A stretch of DNA of 33,775 bases from NCBI GenBank assembly GCA_007123775.1, contig SLGK01000176.1, positions 1-33,775 of the forward strand, given 5' to 3'. A program made the position numbers and the translations under genes. The notes beneath the pieces were generated by a model, which was given only the letters and a program-made list of their open reading frames with translations, was not told the DNA's origin and did no database searches. Shown here piece by piece: positions 25,138-32,402 of the stretch. Each line of letters starts with the position of its first letter. Positions within the stretch are counted from its first letter, which is position 1. The stretch comes from Anaerolineae bacterium (GTDB taxonomy: Bacteria > Chloroflexota > Anaerolineae > Promineifilales > Promineifilaceae).

Positions 25138-26916
25138 TTAACGGATAGAGGTTAAAGAGCGCCGCCAGAACCAGAGGAGGGCCGATGTGAACAAGACCAG
25201 CAGGGCCAGAGCGAACAGCCCCAACCCGCTGCTGACGTTACTGACGCCGATGGTGGCGAGAGAAACGGCCGTTGGGTTCGCCGGTCCACTAGACAAAGTC
25301 CAACTGCTCAACTCTGTGATGTTATCGGCCGTAACACAATTTGCCGTTGTATCGACGTCACCCCCTACCAGGTCCCATTCTGAGGTATTATCGTTCCAAC
25401 GGTATAACTCTAACAGTTCTTCATTTACATTATCGCCTTCGCCTACTTCCCAATCTGTGTAGCAAAGCGTCAAGTCAATGTCCAGTCCTGTGTTTACATC
25501 TGCGTTGATGTTAACGTGGAAAGGCATCTCGCCTTCAGAAAATGAACCGCCCGGCGGCTGATTTTGGCGTGTCACAGTGACCGTTCCCAAGCTTACAGTG
25601 TCATCATTATTGACAATTGTTACCAGTGTGGTGCCAAAGCTCACTGTTTCGTTGGTGTCGACCGTCGCCGTATGGGCTTCAGCAGCCTGCCGTTCAAACG
25701 CGCCAACGTCACAAGTAGGTGTACCATCCCGGGTATAATCTACTGGCCGAGTCAAGCCCCGCTGATCAGTGGCGGCGCAGGTGGCATTTTCGCCCCCATC
25801 AATAGCCACGCTGCCGGGCAAAAGAGCGTGTGTCAGGGTAGGGCCACCATTCTGACGCAAGGTCGCATCTAGAGCTATGTCGCTGGCATCTGTAGCTGTA
25901 CCTGTACAACTGTTGTCATCAGCCAGAGAGTCGCTGGCGGAGAAACCACCGGCATTGGTAGTGCAGAGATTTGCATCCGCGCTACCACGCAGCAAAACTG
26001 TGTTTCGTAGTACCACGGCAACAGAGCTGAAGTTTCGGATTGCACGGCCGTTTCCGGGACCGTTATTGTAAAAGGTGCTATTGTTGATTGTCAACTCGCC
26101 GTTTCCGGGCCCAACCCAGATGCCACCACCATTGGTTGCCCCACTGTTGCCGGTGAATGTAGTGTTGGAGACGTTAACTGTATTGCTTTCCATGTATATA
26201 CCACCACCACCGCCGTTGGTACCGCTGTTATTGAGAAACAAACTGCGTTCGATTAGTATATTGCCCGAGTTAACTGTATACAGTCCACCACCTCGACTAA
26301 ATGCCGTATTGTTTGATAGAGTACTATCACGAATCGTGAGTGTACCGGCAAAATGAGCAATACCGCCCCCATTATCTGCCTCACTCTCGTTGTCATCGAT
26401 CAATACATTGTCGACAATTAAGGAGTCGCCCGCATGGAGGACACCGGCACCGTTATCTGTAATAATCGTATAGCCACCGGTTATTGTCAAGTTTTCCAGA
26501 ACGACGTTACCACTTAAAAGATGCAGTGCCCGGTCAATACCGTTGGCGTCAATAATAGTAGAACCAGGCGAATCACCCATAATGGTCAAAGTGCGACCAC
26601 TGCCTATGGCGATGTCTAAATCACCAGTTTCGTTTGAGTCGTTTCCTGTGCCTGTAATGGTGAGTGTGTATGTACCGGCCGGTAGGTCGATAATAACATC
26701 ACTGCCAGCACCCGAAGCGCAGTCAGCATAAGTTTGGTCACCATTGTTGGCGTTTGTAATCGCTTCACGTAAAGAGCATTCGTTATTTGTGTTTAGTTCA
26801 TCGTCGAATGTAGTAACATTGATGGTTGTCTGAGCCTGGGCCGTTGGAGCAAAAGAAAAGTATACCATTATCATAATAAGCAAACTAAAAGCAAGTAATG
26901 AGCGGAATAGTTTCAT
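25138..26916 (-). CDS. Exported CSLREA / parallel beta-helix protein with C-terminal anchor module
   Basis: The start is set at the ATG at 26916 (third of three consecutive ATG codons), 6 nt after GGAGG; a TTG at 26937 is unlikely. The 592-residue product has a signal peptide (TAQA cleavage at about 28) and the CSLREA domain motif NECSLREAITNAN (45-57). A right-handed beta-helix region (about 70-335) carries repeated NNGGG/GGGI turns typical of surface polysaccharide-binding or adhesin-like proteins. The segment VAIDGGENATC...DQRG...CDVGAFE is typical of choice-of-anchor Q proteins. The final module (from about 477) has LYRWNDNTSEWDLV, ADNITELSSW, NPTAV (547-551), one hydrophobic helix and RRSLTSIR. 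No catalytic residues are identified. It probably functions at the cell surface. Confidence 0.88.
   Translation of the reverse strand: MKLFRSLLAFSLLIMIMVYFSFAPTAQAQTTINVTTFDDELNTNNECSLREAITNANNGDQTYADCASGAGSDVIIDLPAGTYTLTITGTGNDSNETGDLDIAIGSGRTLTIMGDSPGSTIIDANGIDRALHLLSGNVVLENLTITGGYTIITDNGAGVLHAGDSLIVDNVLIDDNESEADNGGGIAHFAGTLTIRDSTLSNNTAFSRGGGLYTVNSGNILIERSLFLNNSGTNGGGGGIYMESNTVNVSNTTFTGNSGATNGGGIWVGPGNGELTINNSTFYNNGPGNGRAIRNFSSVAVVLRNTVLLRGSADANLCTTNAGGFSASDSLADDNSCTGTATDASDIALDATLRQNGGPTLTHALLPGSVAIDGGENATCAATDQRGLTRPVDYTRDGTPTCDVGAFERQAAEAHTATVDTNETVSFGTTLVTIVNNDDTVSLGTVTVTRQNQPPGGSFSEGEMPFHVNINADVNTGLDIDLTLCYTDWEVGEGDNVNEELLELYRWNDNTSEWDLVGGDVDTTANCVTADNITELSSWTLSSGPANPTAVSLATIGVSNVSSGLGLFALALLVLFTSALLWFWRRSLTSIR
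25141..25488 (-). other. Shared C-terminal sorting-like module, copy C (CSLREA protein)
   Basis: Residues 477-592 read LDIDLTLCYTDWE, LYRWNDNTSEWDL, ADNITELSSW, NPTAV, a spacer, a 21-residue hydrophobic helix and RRSLTSIR. The TAV codons are again the palindrome AACGGCCGTT (25264-25273). Confidence 0.7.
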
Positions 26917-26937
26917 CATCATCCTCCAAAGTAACAA

Positions 26938-27407
26938 TAGGTCTGATATGGCTGGTTTGGTTAGGGATTTTTACGCACTTCTGAGATACTGCCACTTTTA
27001 CTATACTATACCATAAGAAACGGCCGTTTTGGTTTAGATTCGGTTAGAAAACAGCACTTTGGTACTATTCGAGCCATTTAATATGACATGATGCTTTACG
27101 ACGCAATGAATGACAGTAAGCTTTATACGACAGGTTTTGATCTACTTTCGCTGCTTTTGCCGAAAGCCACGATGTAATATTCGGCTGGTAACTTGATTAT
27201 AGGCGGTGGACAATTGCCCATTGTCAGGAATTAAGGAACCATCGGTGCCCGGACGAGTTTAATGGTCGGCGGACCGGCGCTTGAACGCATAAAGTAGGCG
27301 GGCTATTGGTAATAGTCGATATGTTGGCGAGGAGACGTAGTGGCAAGATGATCGAATCAACCTGCCACTTTGCCACTCTGCCACCTTGCAGATAAAGAGG
27401 GAATTAA
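26938..27407. other. 470-bp intergenic region without a visible gene
   Basis: This is the longest gene-free stretch. It is relatively AT-rich near 27000 (TATACTATACC) and carries one AACGGCCGTT at 27019-27028. No ORF with credible coding character, tRNA cloverleaf or long inverted repeat was seen. Promoters for the CSLREA gene (leftward) and the glycosyltransferase (rightward) must lie here. The right end has a small 8-bp tandem repeat. Confidence 0.6.
27363..27386. repeat. Three tandem 8-bp units (TGCCACNN)
   Basis: TGCCACTT, TGCCACTC and TGCCACCT follow each other at 27363-27370, 27371-27378 and 27379-27386. An inverted copy AGTGGCAA lies at 27339-27346. It ends about 20 nt before the glycosyltransferase start codon and could be an operator-like or slipped-strand repeat. 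Confidence 0.55.
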
Positions 27408-28601
27408 ATGAGTTCGTTTTCAATCGTCATACCAGCATACAATGAAGAAAACGGGATTGTAGAAATCGCCAACCGCGTCCTGGCCGTGCGCGACGATCTG
27501 CGCCAGGTCGGTGTCGAGGAAATGGAGCTGCTCGTCGTTGACGATGGTTCCAGCGACCGCACCGCCACTATTGCTGGCCAGATCGACGGCGTGCGCCTGA
27601 TTCAACATTCCCACAACAAAGGGTACGGAGCCGCCCTTAAGACCGGTTTCGGCCAGGCCCAAGGAGACCTGATTGGCTTCCTGGATGCCGACGGCACCTA
27701 CCCCCCCGAATTTTTCCCCAAACTATGCCAGGAAATTTTTGCCGGGGCCGACCTCGTGGTTGGCTCCCGCCGCTCCGGGGCCGACAGCCAGATGCCCCCC
27801 ATGCGTAAGCTGGGTAACTTCATCTGGTCTAATCTGCTGACTCTGCTGGGCAACCAACGTGTCCAAGACCCGGCCAGCGGTATGCGCGTCTTCCGGCGCG
27901 AGGTATTGCAGCGCATCTACCCTCTGCCGGATGGCCTGAACCTGACGCCGGTTATGAGTACCCGCGCCGTCCATGAGCAAATTAACGTCAAAGAGATACC
28001 TATCCCCTACAGCGAGCGTGTCGGCCGTTCCAAACTGAGTGTGGTCCGTGACGGCACCCTCTTCCTCCAATCTATCATCTGGACCGCCCTGACATACAAC
28101 CCGGTCCGCATTTTAGGTTTTATTGGTCTGATAGGGATAGGGCTGGCTTTCTTAACGGCCGTTGGCCTGGTTGTAACCCGTTTGCAGGGCATCACCACCC
28201 TCGGCCCCCTGGAAGTGGCCGCCCTATTTGGCGGTATGGTCGTGGGCGTCACCGGCATCAGCATCTTTTCACTTGGCGTCGCCTTCAACTACCTCGTTTC
28301 ACTCTTCTACAAGCAGCCGGTCCGCCAGGGCTTGTTTGGTAAGCCGATTTTCAAAACGCCGCTAGACCAGCACTTCGGCTGGGCGGGGTTGGTTAGCCTG
28401 ATCGGTGGCCTGTTTGTCGGCATTACCAGCCTCATTTTAGGTCTTAACGGTTGGGAAATTGCCCGATTGTGGCTCTATCTGCTGGGTAGTGCCATGTTTA
28501 TCCTGGTCGGGGTACAACTAGTTATCTACTGGGTACTACTGCGTGTGCTGGATGAGTTGAGCCAGCGCGAAGCGATTACCCAGGCCGCTTTAGAAACATA
28601 A
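27408..28601 (+). CDS. GT2 glycosyltransferase with C-terminal membrane domain (polyprenyl-phosphate type)
   Basis: The 397-residue protein has a GT-A domain (about 1-225) of the DPM1/GtrB/ArnC-like GT2 group: VVDDGSSD (D45, D46), the DxD metal motif LDADGTYPP (D93, D95) and QDPASGMRVF (153-162). Four predicted membrane helices follow (about 233-258, 268-290, 332-352 and 360-382). Such enzymes transfer a sugar from a nucleotide donor to a polyprenyl phosphate or lipid-linked acceptor at the inner membrane face. GAGGG lies about 7 nt before the ATG. It opens a same-strand run with a radical SAM protein and an O-antigen ligase, so a role in surface glycan synthesis is likely. Donor and acceptor are unknown. 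Confidence 0.9.
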   Translation: MSSFSIVIPAYNEENGIVEIANRVLAVRDDLRQVGVEEMELLVVDDGSSDRTATIAGQIDGVRLIQHSHNKGYGAALKTGFGQAQGDLIGFLDADGTYPPEFFPKLCQEIFAGADLVVGSRRSGADSQMPPMRKLGNFIWSNLLTLLGNQRVQDPASGMRVFRREVLQRIYPLPDGLNLTPVMSTRAVHEQINVKEIPIPYSERVGRSKLSVVRDGTLFLQSIIWTALTYNPVRILGFIGLIGIGLAFLTAVGLVVTRLQGITTLGPLEVAALFGGMVVGVTGISIFSLGVAFNYLVSLFYKQPVRQGLFGKPIFKTPLDQHFGWAGLVSLIGGLFVGITSLILGLNGWEIARLWLYLLGSAMFILVGVQLVIYWVLLRVLDELSQREAITQAALET

Positions 28602-28799
28602 ATGGCATAACAATGAATCATAAATGGTGGCCTATCGTCTGCCGCCGTTGATTTGCCCTGACCTTAATTTTTATTTTTATAGTATTTTTGATATAAATAA
28701 AGCGATAGCGACGTTATTATTGCCTGGATCATTGTCGAGATGTAAAGGATTGTCGTCCGGCGTCTATGGTCCGTGGTCACCTTCGAAGGAGCTAATAGT
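28602..28799. other. AT-rich spacer before the radical SAM gene
   Basis: The 198-bp spacer contains an AT-rich core (28660-28700, TTAATTTTTATTTTTATAGTATTT) that may hold a promoter (TATAGT at 28678-28683), but there is no convincing -35. CTATGGTCCGTGGTC at 28764-28778 resembles the GGTCCATCGT repeats at 30488-30512. AAGGAG at 28786-28791 is the ribosome binding site for the next gene. Confidence 0.4.
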
Positions 28800-30464
28800 A
28801 TGAATAATCAACCAAAAGACCCGTTGCGAGCGAATCTTGGTACGCGCCGCGTGCCTAAGCTGCGTATGGCCGACTTCCCCAATGCTGATGAGATCGTGCG
28901 TGAAGGGTTGCTGCGGGCCGAGCGTCCCGCGGAAGCTGTCGATATTATGATTGTCAATCCGCCCACACCAGATGGCGATTTCTGGATTCGGACACAGCAC
29001 CGCGTGGGGCGGCGTACTCGTGAAAACATGGTTTGGCCCCAGGTAGAGTTGGCCCAACTGGCCGCCATGCTGCACCCGGTCTACAGCATCAAAGTGGTAG
29101 ATGCCAACGCCGAGCGGATGGATTGGGCTGAGTTTACGAAGCTTATTGAGAAGTATCAGCCTAAGTATTACCTGACTCATGTGACCGCCCCCACCCTGGA
29201 AAATGATATGCTGGGCTGTTTTTTGGCACACGCTCGTGGAGCTAAAACGATCGGCTTTGGTACGCATGTGACCCCCATTCCGCGTGAAACGTTACGGCCG
29301 TATCCTGCCCTCGACTACGTGTTAGTAGGCGAACCGGACCTGACCATTCGTGACCTGTTAGACCATCTGGAAGGCAAGATCGACCAGCGCTCAGACAGCA
29401 TGGTCAAACTGTTTGATGAACACGACCTGCTCTACAAGCCTTCGCTCAACGAAGACGGTACACCCAATTTGCACGGCATCAAAGGGCTGGCCTGGCGTGA
29501 AGCTGGCGAGATTGTGGTCAACGCCACCCGCCCCTTTATCCAGAACCTGGACGACATGCCCATGCCCCTGCACGAGATGCTGCCCCTGCAAAACTACCGG
29601 ATGCCGCTGATCAAAGGGCCATTCACTTTTATTGTGACCAGTCGCGGCTGTCCGGCCGGCTGTACTTACTGCATCAAGCACGTCAGCTACCAGTACGGCG
29701 TACGCCTGCGCTCACCTGAACTAATTATGGAAGAGCTGTGGGGCCTCAAAAAGCAGGGCATTCACAACATCCATATGTACGCCGACCTCTTTACCGTCAA
29801 TCGGGACCAGGTGGTAGCGTTATGCAAGCTGATGATCGAAGAGAAGATCAACATCAAATGGACCTGCAACAGCCGCGTCGATTATGTAGATGAAGAGATG
29901 CTCAAGCTGATGGGGCAGGCTGGCTGCTGGCTCATCTCTTGGGGTATCGAAAGTGGCAGCGAGCAAATTCTGCGTCACGCCCGCAAAGGTGCCTATCCCG
30001 ACAAAGCCGAACGCGCCCTGCGCTGGGCCAGAGAAGCGGGTATCAAAAATTGGGGCTACTTCATCATCGGCCTGCCCCAAGAAACGGAAGAGACGATCCG
30101 ACAGACCATTGACTTCTCCAAGAAGCTGCCGCTGGATATTGCCCTCTTCCACGTAGCCGCGCCCTATCCCGGTACGCCCTTCTTCTTTGAAGTGGTAGAA
30201 GAAGGCTGGTTCCGTGAGGGGACGCGCTGGGAGCAGGTAGACATGGACAAAGGCACGGTGCTGGATTATCCGGGCCTGCCGGCCGAACGGCTGCTGTACT
30301 GGCAAAAACGGGCCTTCCGTGAATGGGCCTTCCGGCCAGGGCCGATGCTGACCTATATGAAGATGGTTTTATCGGACTGGTCTACGCTGCGTTCGGCGTT
30401 GAGCGTGGGGATGCAGCATCTAAGCTGGGCTTCCACCGACAGCGGCGCTCCGGTCCGGTCGTAG
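28800..30464 (+). CDS. Radical SAM protein with N-terminal B12-binding-like domain
   Basis: The start is the ATG at 28800, 8 nt after AAGGAG; a GTG at 28773 is rejected because it lies before the Shine-Dalgarno. The 554-residue protein has an N-terminal alpha/beta domain (about 45-190) of cobalamin-binding type (MIVNPPTPDGD, THVTAPTLENDM, DYVLVGEPD). The radical SAM core has SRGCPAGCTYC with C284, C288 and C291 for the [4Fe-4S] cluster, and later IESGSEQILRHARKG and GLPQETEETI. This is the BchE/HpnJ-like class. The B12 His motif DxHxxG is not visible, so cobalamin use is uncertain. Family members methylate unactivated carbons or rearrange rings in lipids, sugars and natural products. Its position between a GT2 and an O-antigen ligase suggests modification of a glycan or lipid carrier. 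Confidence 0.88.
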   Translation: MNNQPKDPLRANLGTRRVPKLRMADFPNADEIVREGLLRAERPAEAVDIMIVNPPTPDGDFWIRTQHRVGRRTRENMVWPQVELAQLAAMLHPVYSIKVVDANAERMDWAEFTKLIEKYQPKYYLTHVTAPTLENDMLGCFLAHARGAKTIGFGTHVTPIPRETLRPYPALDYVLVGEPDLTIRDLLDHLEGKIDQRSDSMVKLFDEHDLLYKPSLNEDGTPNLHGIKGLAWREAGEIVVNATRPFIQNLDDMPMPLHEMLPLQNYRMPLIKGPFTFIVTSRGCPAGCTYCIKHVSYQYGVRLRSPELIMEELWGLKKQGIHNIHMYADLFTVNRDQVVALCKLMIEEKINIKWTCNSRVDYVDEEMLKLMGQAGCWLISWGIESGSEQILRHARKGAYPDKAERALRWAREAGIKNWGYFIIGLPQETEETIRQTIDFSKKLPLDIALFHVAAPYPGTPFFFEVVEEGWFREGTRWEQVDMDKGTVLDYPGLPAERLLYWQKRAFREWAFRPGPMLTYMKMVLSDWSTLRSALSVGMQHLSWASTDSGAPVRS

Positions 30465-30473
30465 CTGGGCGCT

Positions 30474-30513
30474 GGACGATGGTTTATGGTCCATCGTTTG
30501 CGGTCCATCGTCC
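30474..30513. repeat. GGTCCATCGT repeat and hairpin before the ligase gene
   Basis: GGACGATGG at 30474-30482 pairs with CCATCGTCC at 30505-30513. GGTCCATCGT occurs twice (30488-30497 and 30503-30512), with a related GGTTTATGG between. It fills most of the short spacer and ends 7 nt before the ligase ATG, so it could hide or modulate the translation start. Confidence 0.6.
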
Positions 30514-30520
30514 TTAACCC

Positions 30521-32359
30521 ATGACTTGGAATCTAACGCACACAGTTGACAGTCGCTGGTTTGCCTGGGTAGAACTGGCGGCTGTTCTATTTGCCTGTGG
30601 GTTATGGTATGGCTGGCCGCAGGTGGGCGGGTGGCCTGTACTCATCGCCTTGCTGCCCTGGGCCGTTCGTCTGGCAGCCGGCCGTTTTCCCTGGCAACCT
30701 ACCTGGTTAGACCCGTTTTTGCTGCTTTTTGTGGTTACGGCCGTTATTGGTGTCTGGGCGTCATATGATTCGGAAGCGGCCGTGGCCAAATTTTGGGTAT
30801 TGCTGGGGGCGGTACTGCTCTATTATGCCCTGGCTGCCCAGCCTCGCGCCAACCTATGGCCGGTGGCTGGGCTGCTGGTGGGGCTGGGTCTACTGTTGAC
30901 CCTCTATTTTGCTCTAAGCCACGATTGGCAAGCCGACCCGGCCCGGCTTGGTCTGGTAGACCATTTGGGATTGTGGGTGATGACGATACGGCCGTCTACC
31001 AACCTACGCCCCATCCTGGACAACAGCGTGGGGGGCATGGTGGCTATGTTTGTACCATTGGCGCTGGCCCTTGTTTGGCAAACTTGGCGCCGCCAACGGC
31101 CGTATTTGTTCCTGGTAACGGTTAGTGCCAGCGGGCTGCTGCTGGCCGGCCTGTTTTTAAGCGCCACACGCGGGGCCTGGCTGGCGTTAGCCGCGGCGCT
31201 GCTGCTCTGGTTAGCCTGGAGCGGCAGCCGCTATTTGGGTATGCCGCGCCGGACCCGGCTCTGGCTGGTGGGGGGCGCGGTGTTGGTGGTGGGGGGTGGG
31301 CTGCTGCTGTTAACGGCCGTTGCGCCCCAACGTCTGATCGATGCGGCCAATGCCCTCCCCGGTGCGCCCACAGGCACCAGCCGCTACACGCTCGCCTATG
31401 ACACCCTCTTTCTGGTCGCCGATTATCCCTGGACCGGTGCGGGATTGGGCAGTTTCGGCGGGCTGTATGCCCACTATATCCTGGTAACGCCTTTTTTTGT
31501 ATATAGCTACAGCCACAACTTCTACCTCGATTTGCTGCTAGAGCAGGGCATGGCTGGTTTTCTGGCGATGCTGGGCGTCATGTTCATGACGGCCTGGCTC
31601 CTGCAGCAGCCATCGGCCGGGTCAGCGTTGCGGCCGCTGCGCCAGGCGTTCTTGATTAGTCTGGTGGTGGTGGCCCTCCACGGCCTGGTAGACAGCGCTT
31701 TGTATGCCGAAGGGGGTTCGCCGCTTCTGTTTGCCTGGGCCGGATTGGCCGTAGCCCTGGTACGCAGCCAGCCGGTTGCCCGGCCAGCCGCCAAAGCAAT
31801 CAGGCAGCCTCGTTCGGAGACGGAAACGGCCGTTTCAGCGCAGGCGGTGATTGTGGTGGCGTTGGTCGTCACCCTGCTGTTTGGGCTGTGGGTGTCGCGC
31901 CAGCCGCTGCGGGCCAGTTGGTACGCCAATCTGGGCGCGGTCGAGATGGCTCGTATTGAACTGGCCGACTTTCCGGCCGAAGCCTGGGACGATGGAACGC
32001 GGGCGGCACAGCTAGACCCGGTTGTGCCCCTGCTCCAACAAGCGCTGGTTTATAATAGACAAGAGGTGACGGCTCGCCACCGCTTGGGTCTGATTGCGCT
32101 GGGTCAACGTGATTTTGAAACGGCCGTTGCCCATTTACAAATTGCCCACCAGGGTCAACCTACCCACCGGGGCATTGCCAAAACGTTGGGCTACAGCTAT
32201 CTTTGGTCAGGGCAGCTAGAGCGGGCGGGTAGCCTGCTGTACCAACTGCCTGAAACGCCCGGCGAATTGGAAGCCTACGACTGGTGGTGGCAGACACAAG
32301 GGCGCGATGATTTAGCCCGCCTGGCGCAATTGGTGGGACAGGGGATGTATGACGAGTAG
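30521..32359 (+). CDS. O-antigen ligase/polymerase family membrane protein with C-terminal TPR
   Basis: The 612-residue polytopic protein has about 11-13 hydrophobic helices over residues 15-465 and the Wzy_C/WaaL-type signature: SATRGAW (R218), PWTGAGLGSFGG (303-314) and the periplasmic-loop motif SHNFYLDLLLEQG (H332). A soluble C-terminal region (about 495-605) looks like TPR repeats (ALVYNRQEVTARHRLGLIAL, ETAVAHLQIAHQ). O-antigen ligases move a lipid-linked glycan to an acceptor, and homologues such as PglL/TfpW use protein acceptors. The TPR may bind the acceptor. No Shine-Dalgarno is seen before the ATG at 30521, and a hairpin repeat directly precedes it. It follows the radical SAM gene in the same direction. 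A polymerase (Wzy) role is equally possible. Confidence 0.88.
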   Translation: MTWNLTHTVDSRWFAWVELAAVLFACGLWYGWPQVGGWPVLIALLPWAVRLAAGRFPWQPTWLDPFLLLFVVTAVIGVWASYDSEAAVAKFWVLLGAVLLYYALAAQPRANLWPVAGLLVGLGLLLTLYFALSHDWQADPARLGLVDHLGLWVMTIRPSTNLRPILDNSVGGMVAMFVPLALALVWQTWRRQRPYLFLVTVSASGLLLAGLFLSATRGAWLALAAALLLWLAWSGSRYLGMPRRTRLWLVGGAVLVVGGGLLLLTAVAPQRLIDAANALPGAPTGTSRYTLAYDTLFLVADYPWTGAGLGSFGGLYAHYILVTPFFVYSYSHNFYLDLLLEQGMAGFLAMLGVMFMTAWLLQQPSAGSALRPLRQAFLISLVVVALHGLVDSALYAEGGSPLLFAWAGLAVALVRSQPVARPAAKAIRQPRSETETAVSAQAVIVVALVVTLLFGLWVSRQPLRASWYANLGAVEMARIELADFPAEAWDDGTRAAQLDPVVPLLQQALVYNRQEVTARHRLGLIALGQRDFETAVAHLQIAHQGQPTHRGIAKTLGYSYLWSGQLERAGSLLYQLPETPGELEAYDWWWQTQGRDDLARLAQLVGQGMYDE

Positions 32360-32402
32360 TGAATGGTAACATCTGCATCTTTGCCACTATGGACAAACTA
32401 TT

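Noticed and set aside
22288-25488. LPXTG, PEP-CTERM or MYXO-CTERM sorting signals
   Set aside because: None of the three tails contains LPxTG, PEP or the Cys-rich MYXO box; the shared box is PT(A/S)V.
27363-27386. Possible CRISPR-like repeat
   Set aside because: Only three contiguous 8-bp units without spacers, and no cas genes.
26938-27407. tRNA or small RNA gene in the long spacer
   Set aside because: No cloverleaf pattern or T-loop GTTCRA motif, and no clear terminator was found by eye; a small RNA cannot be excluded.
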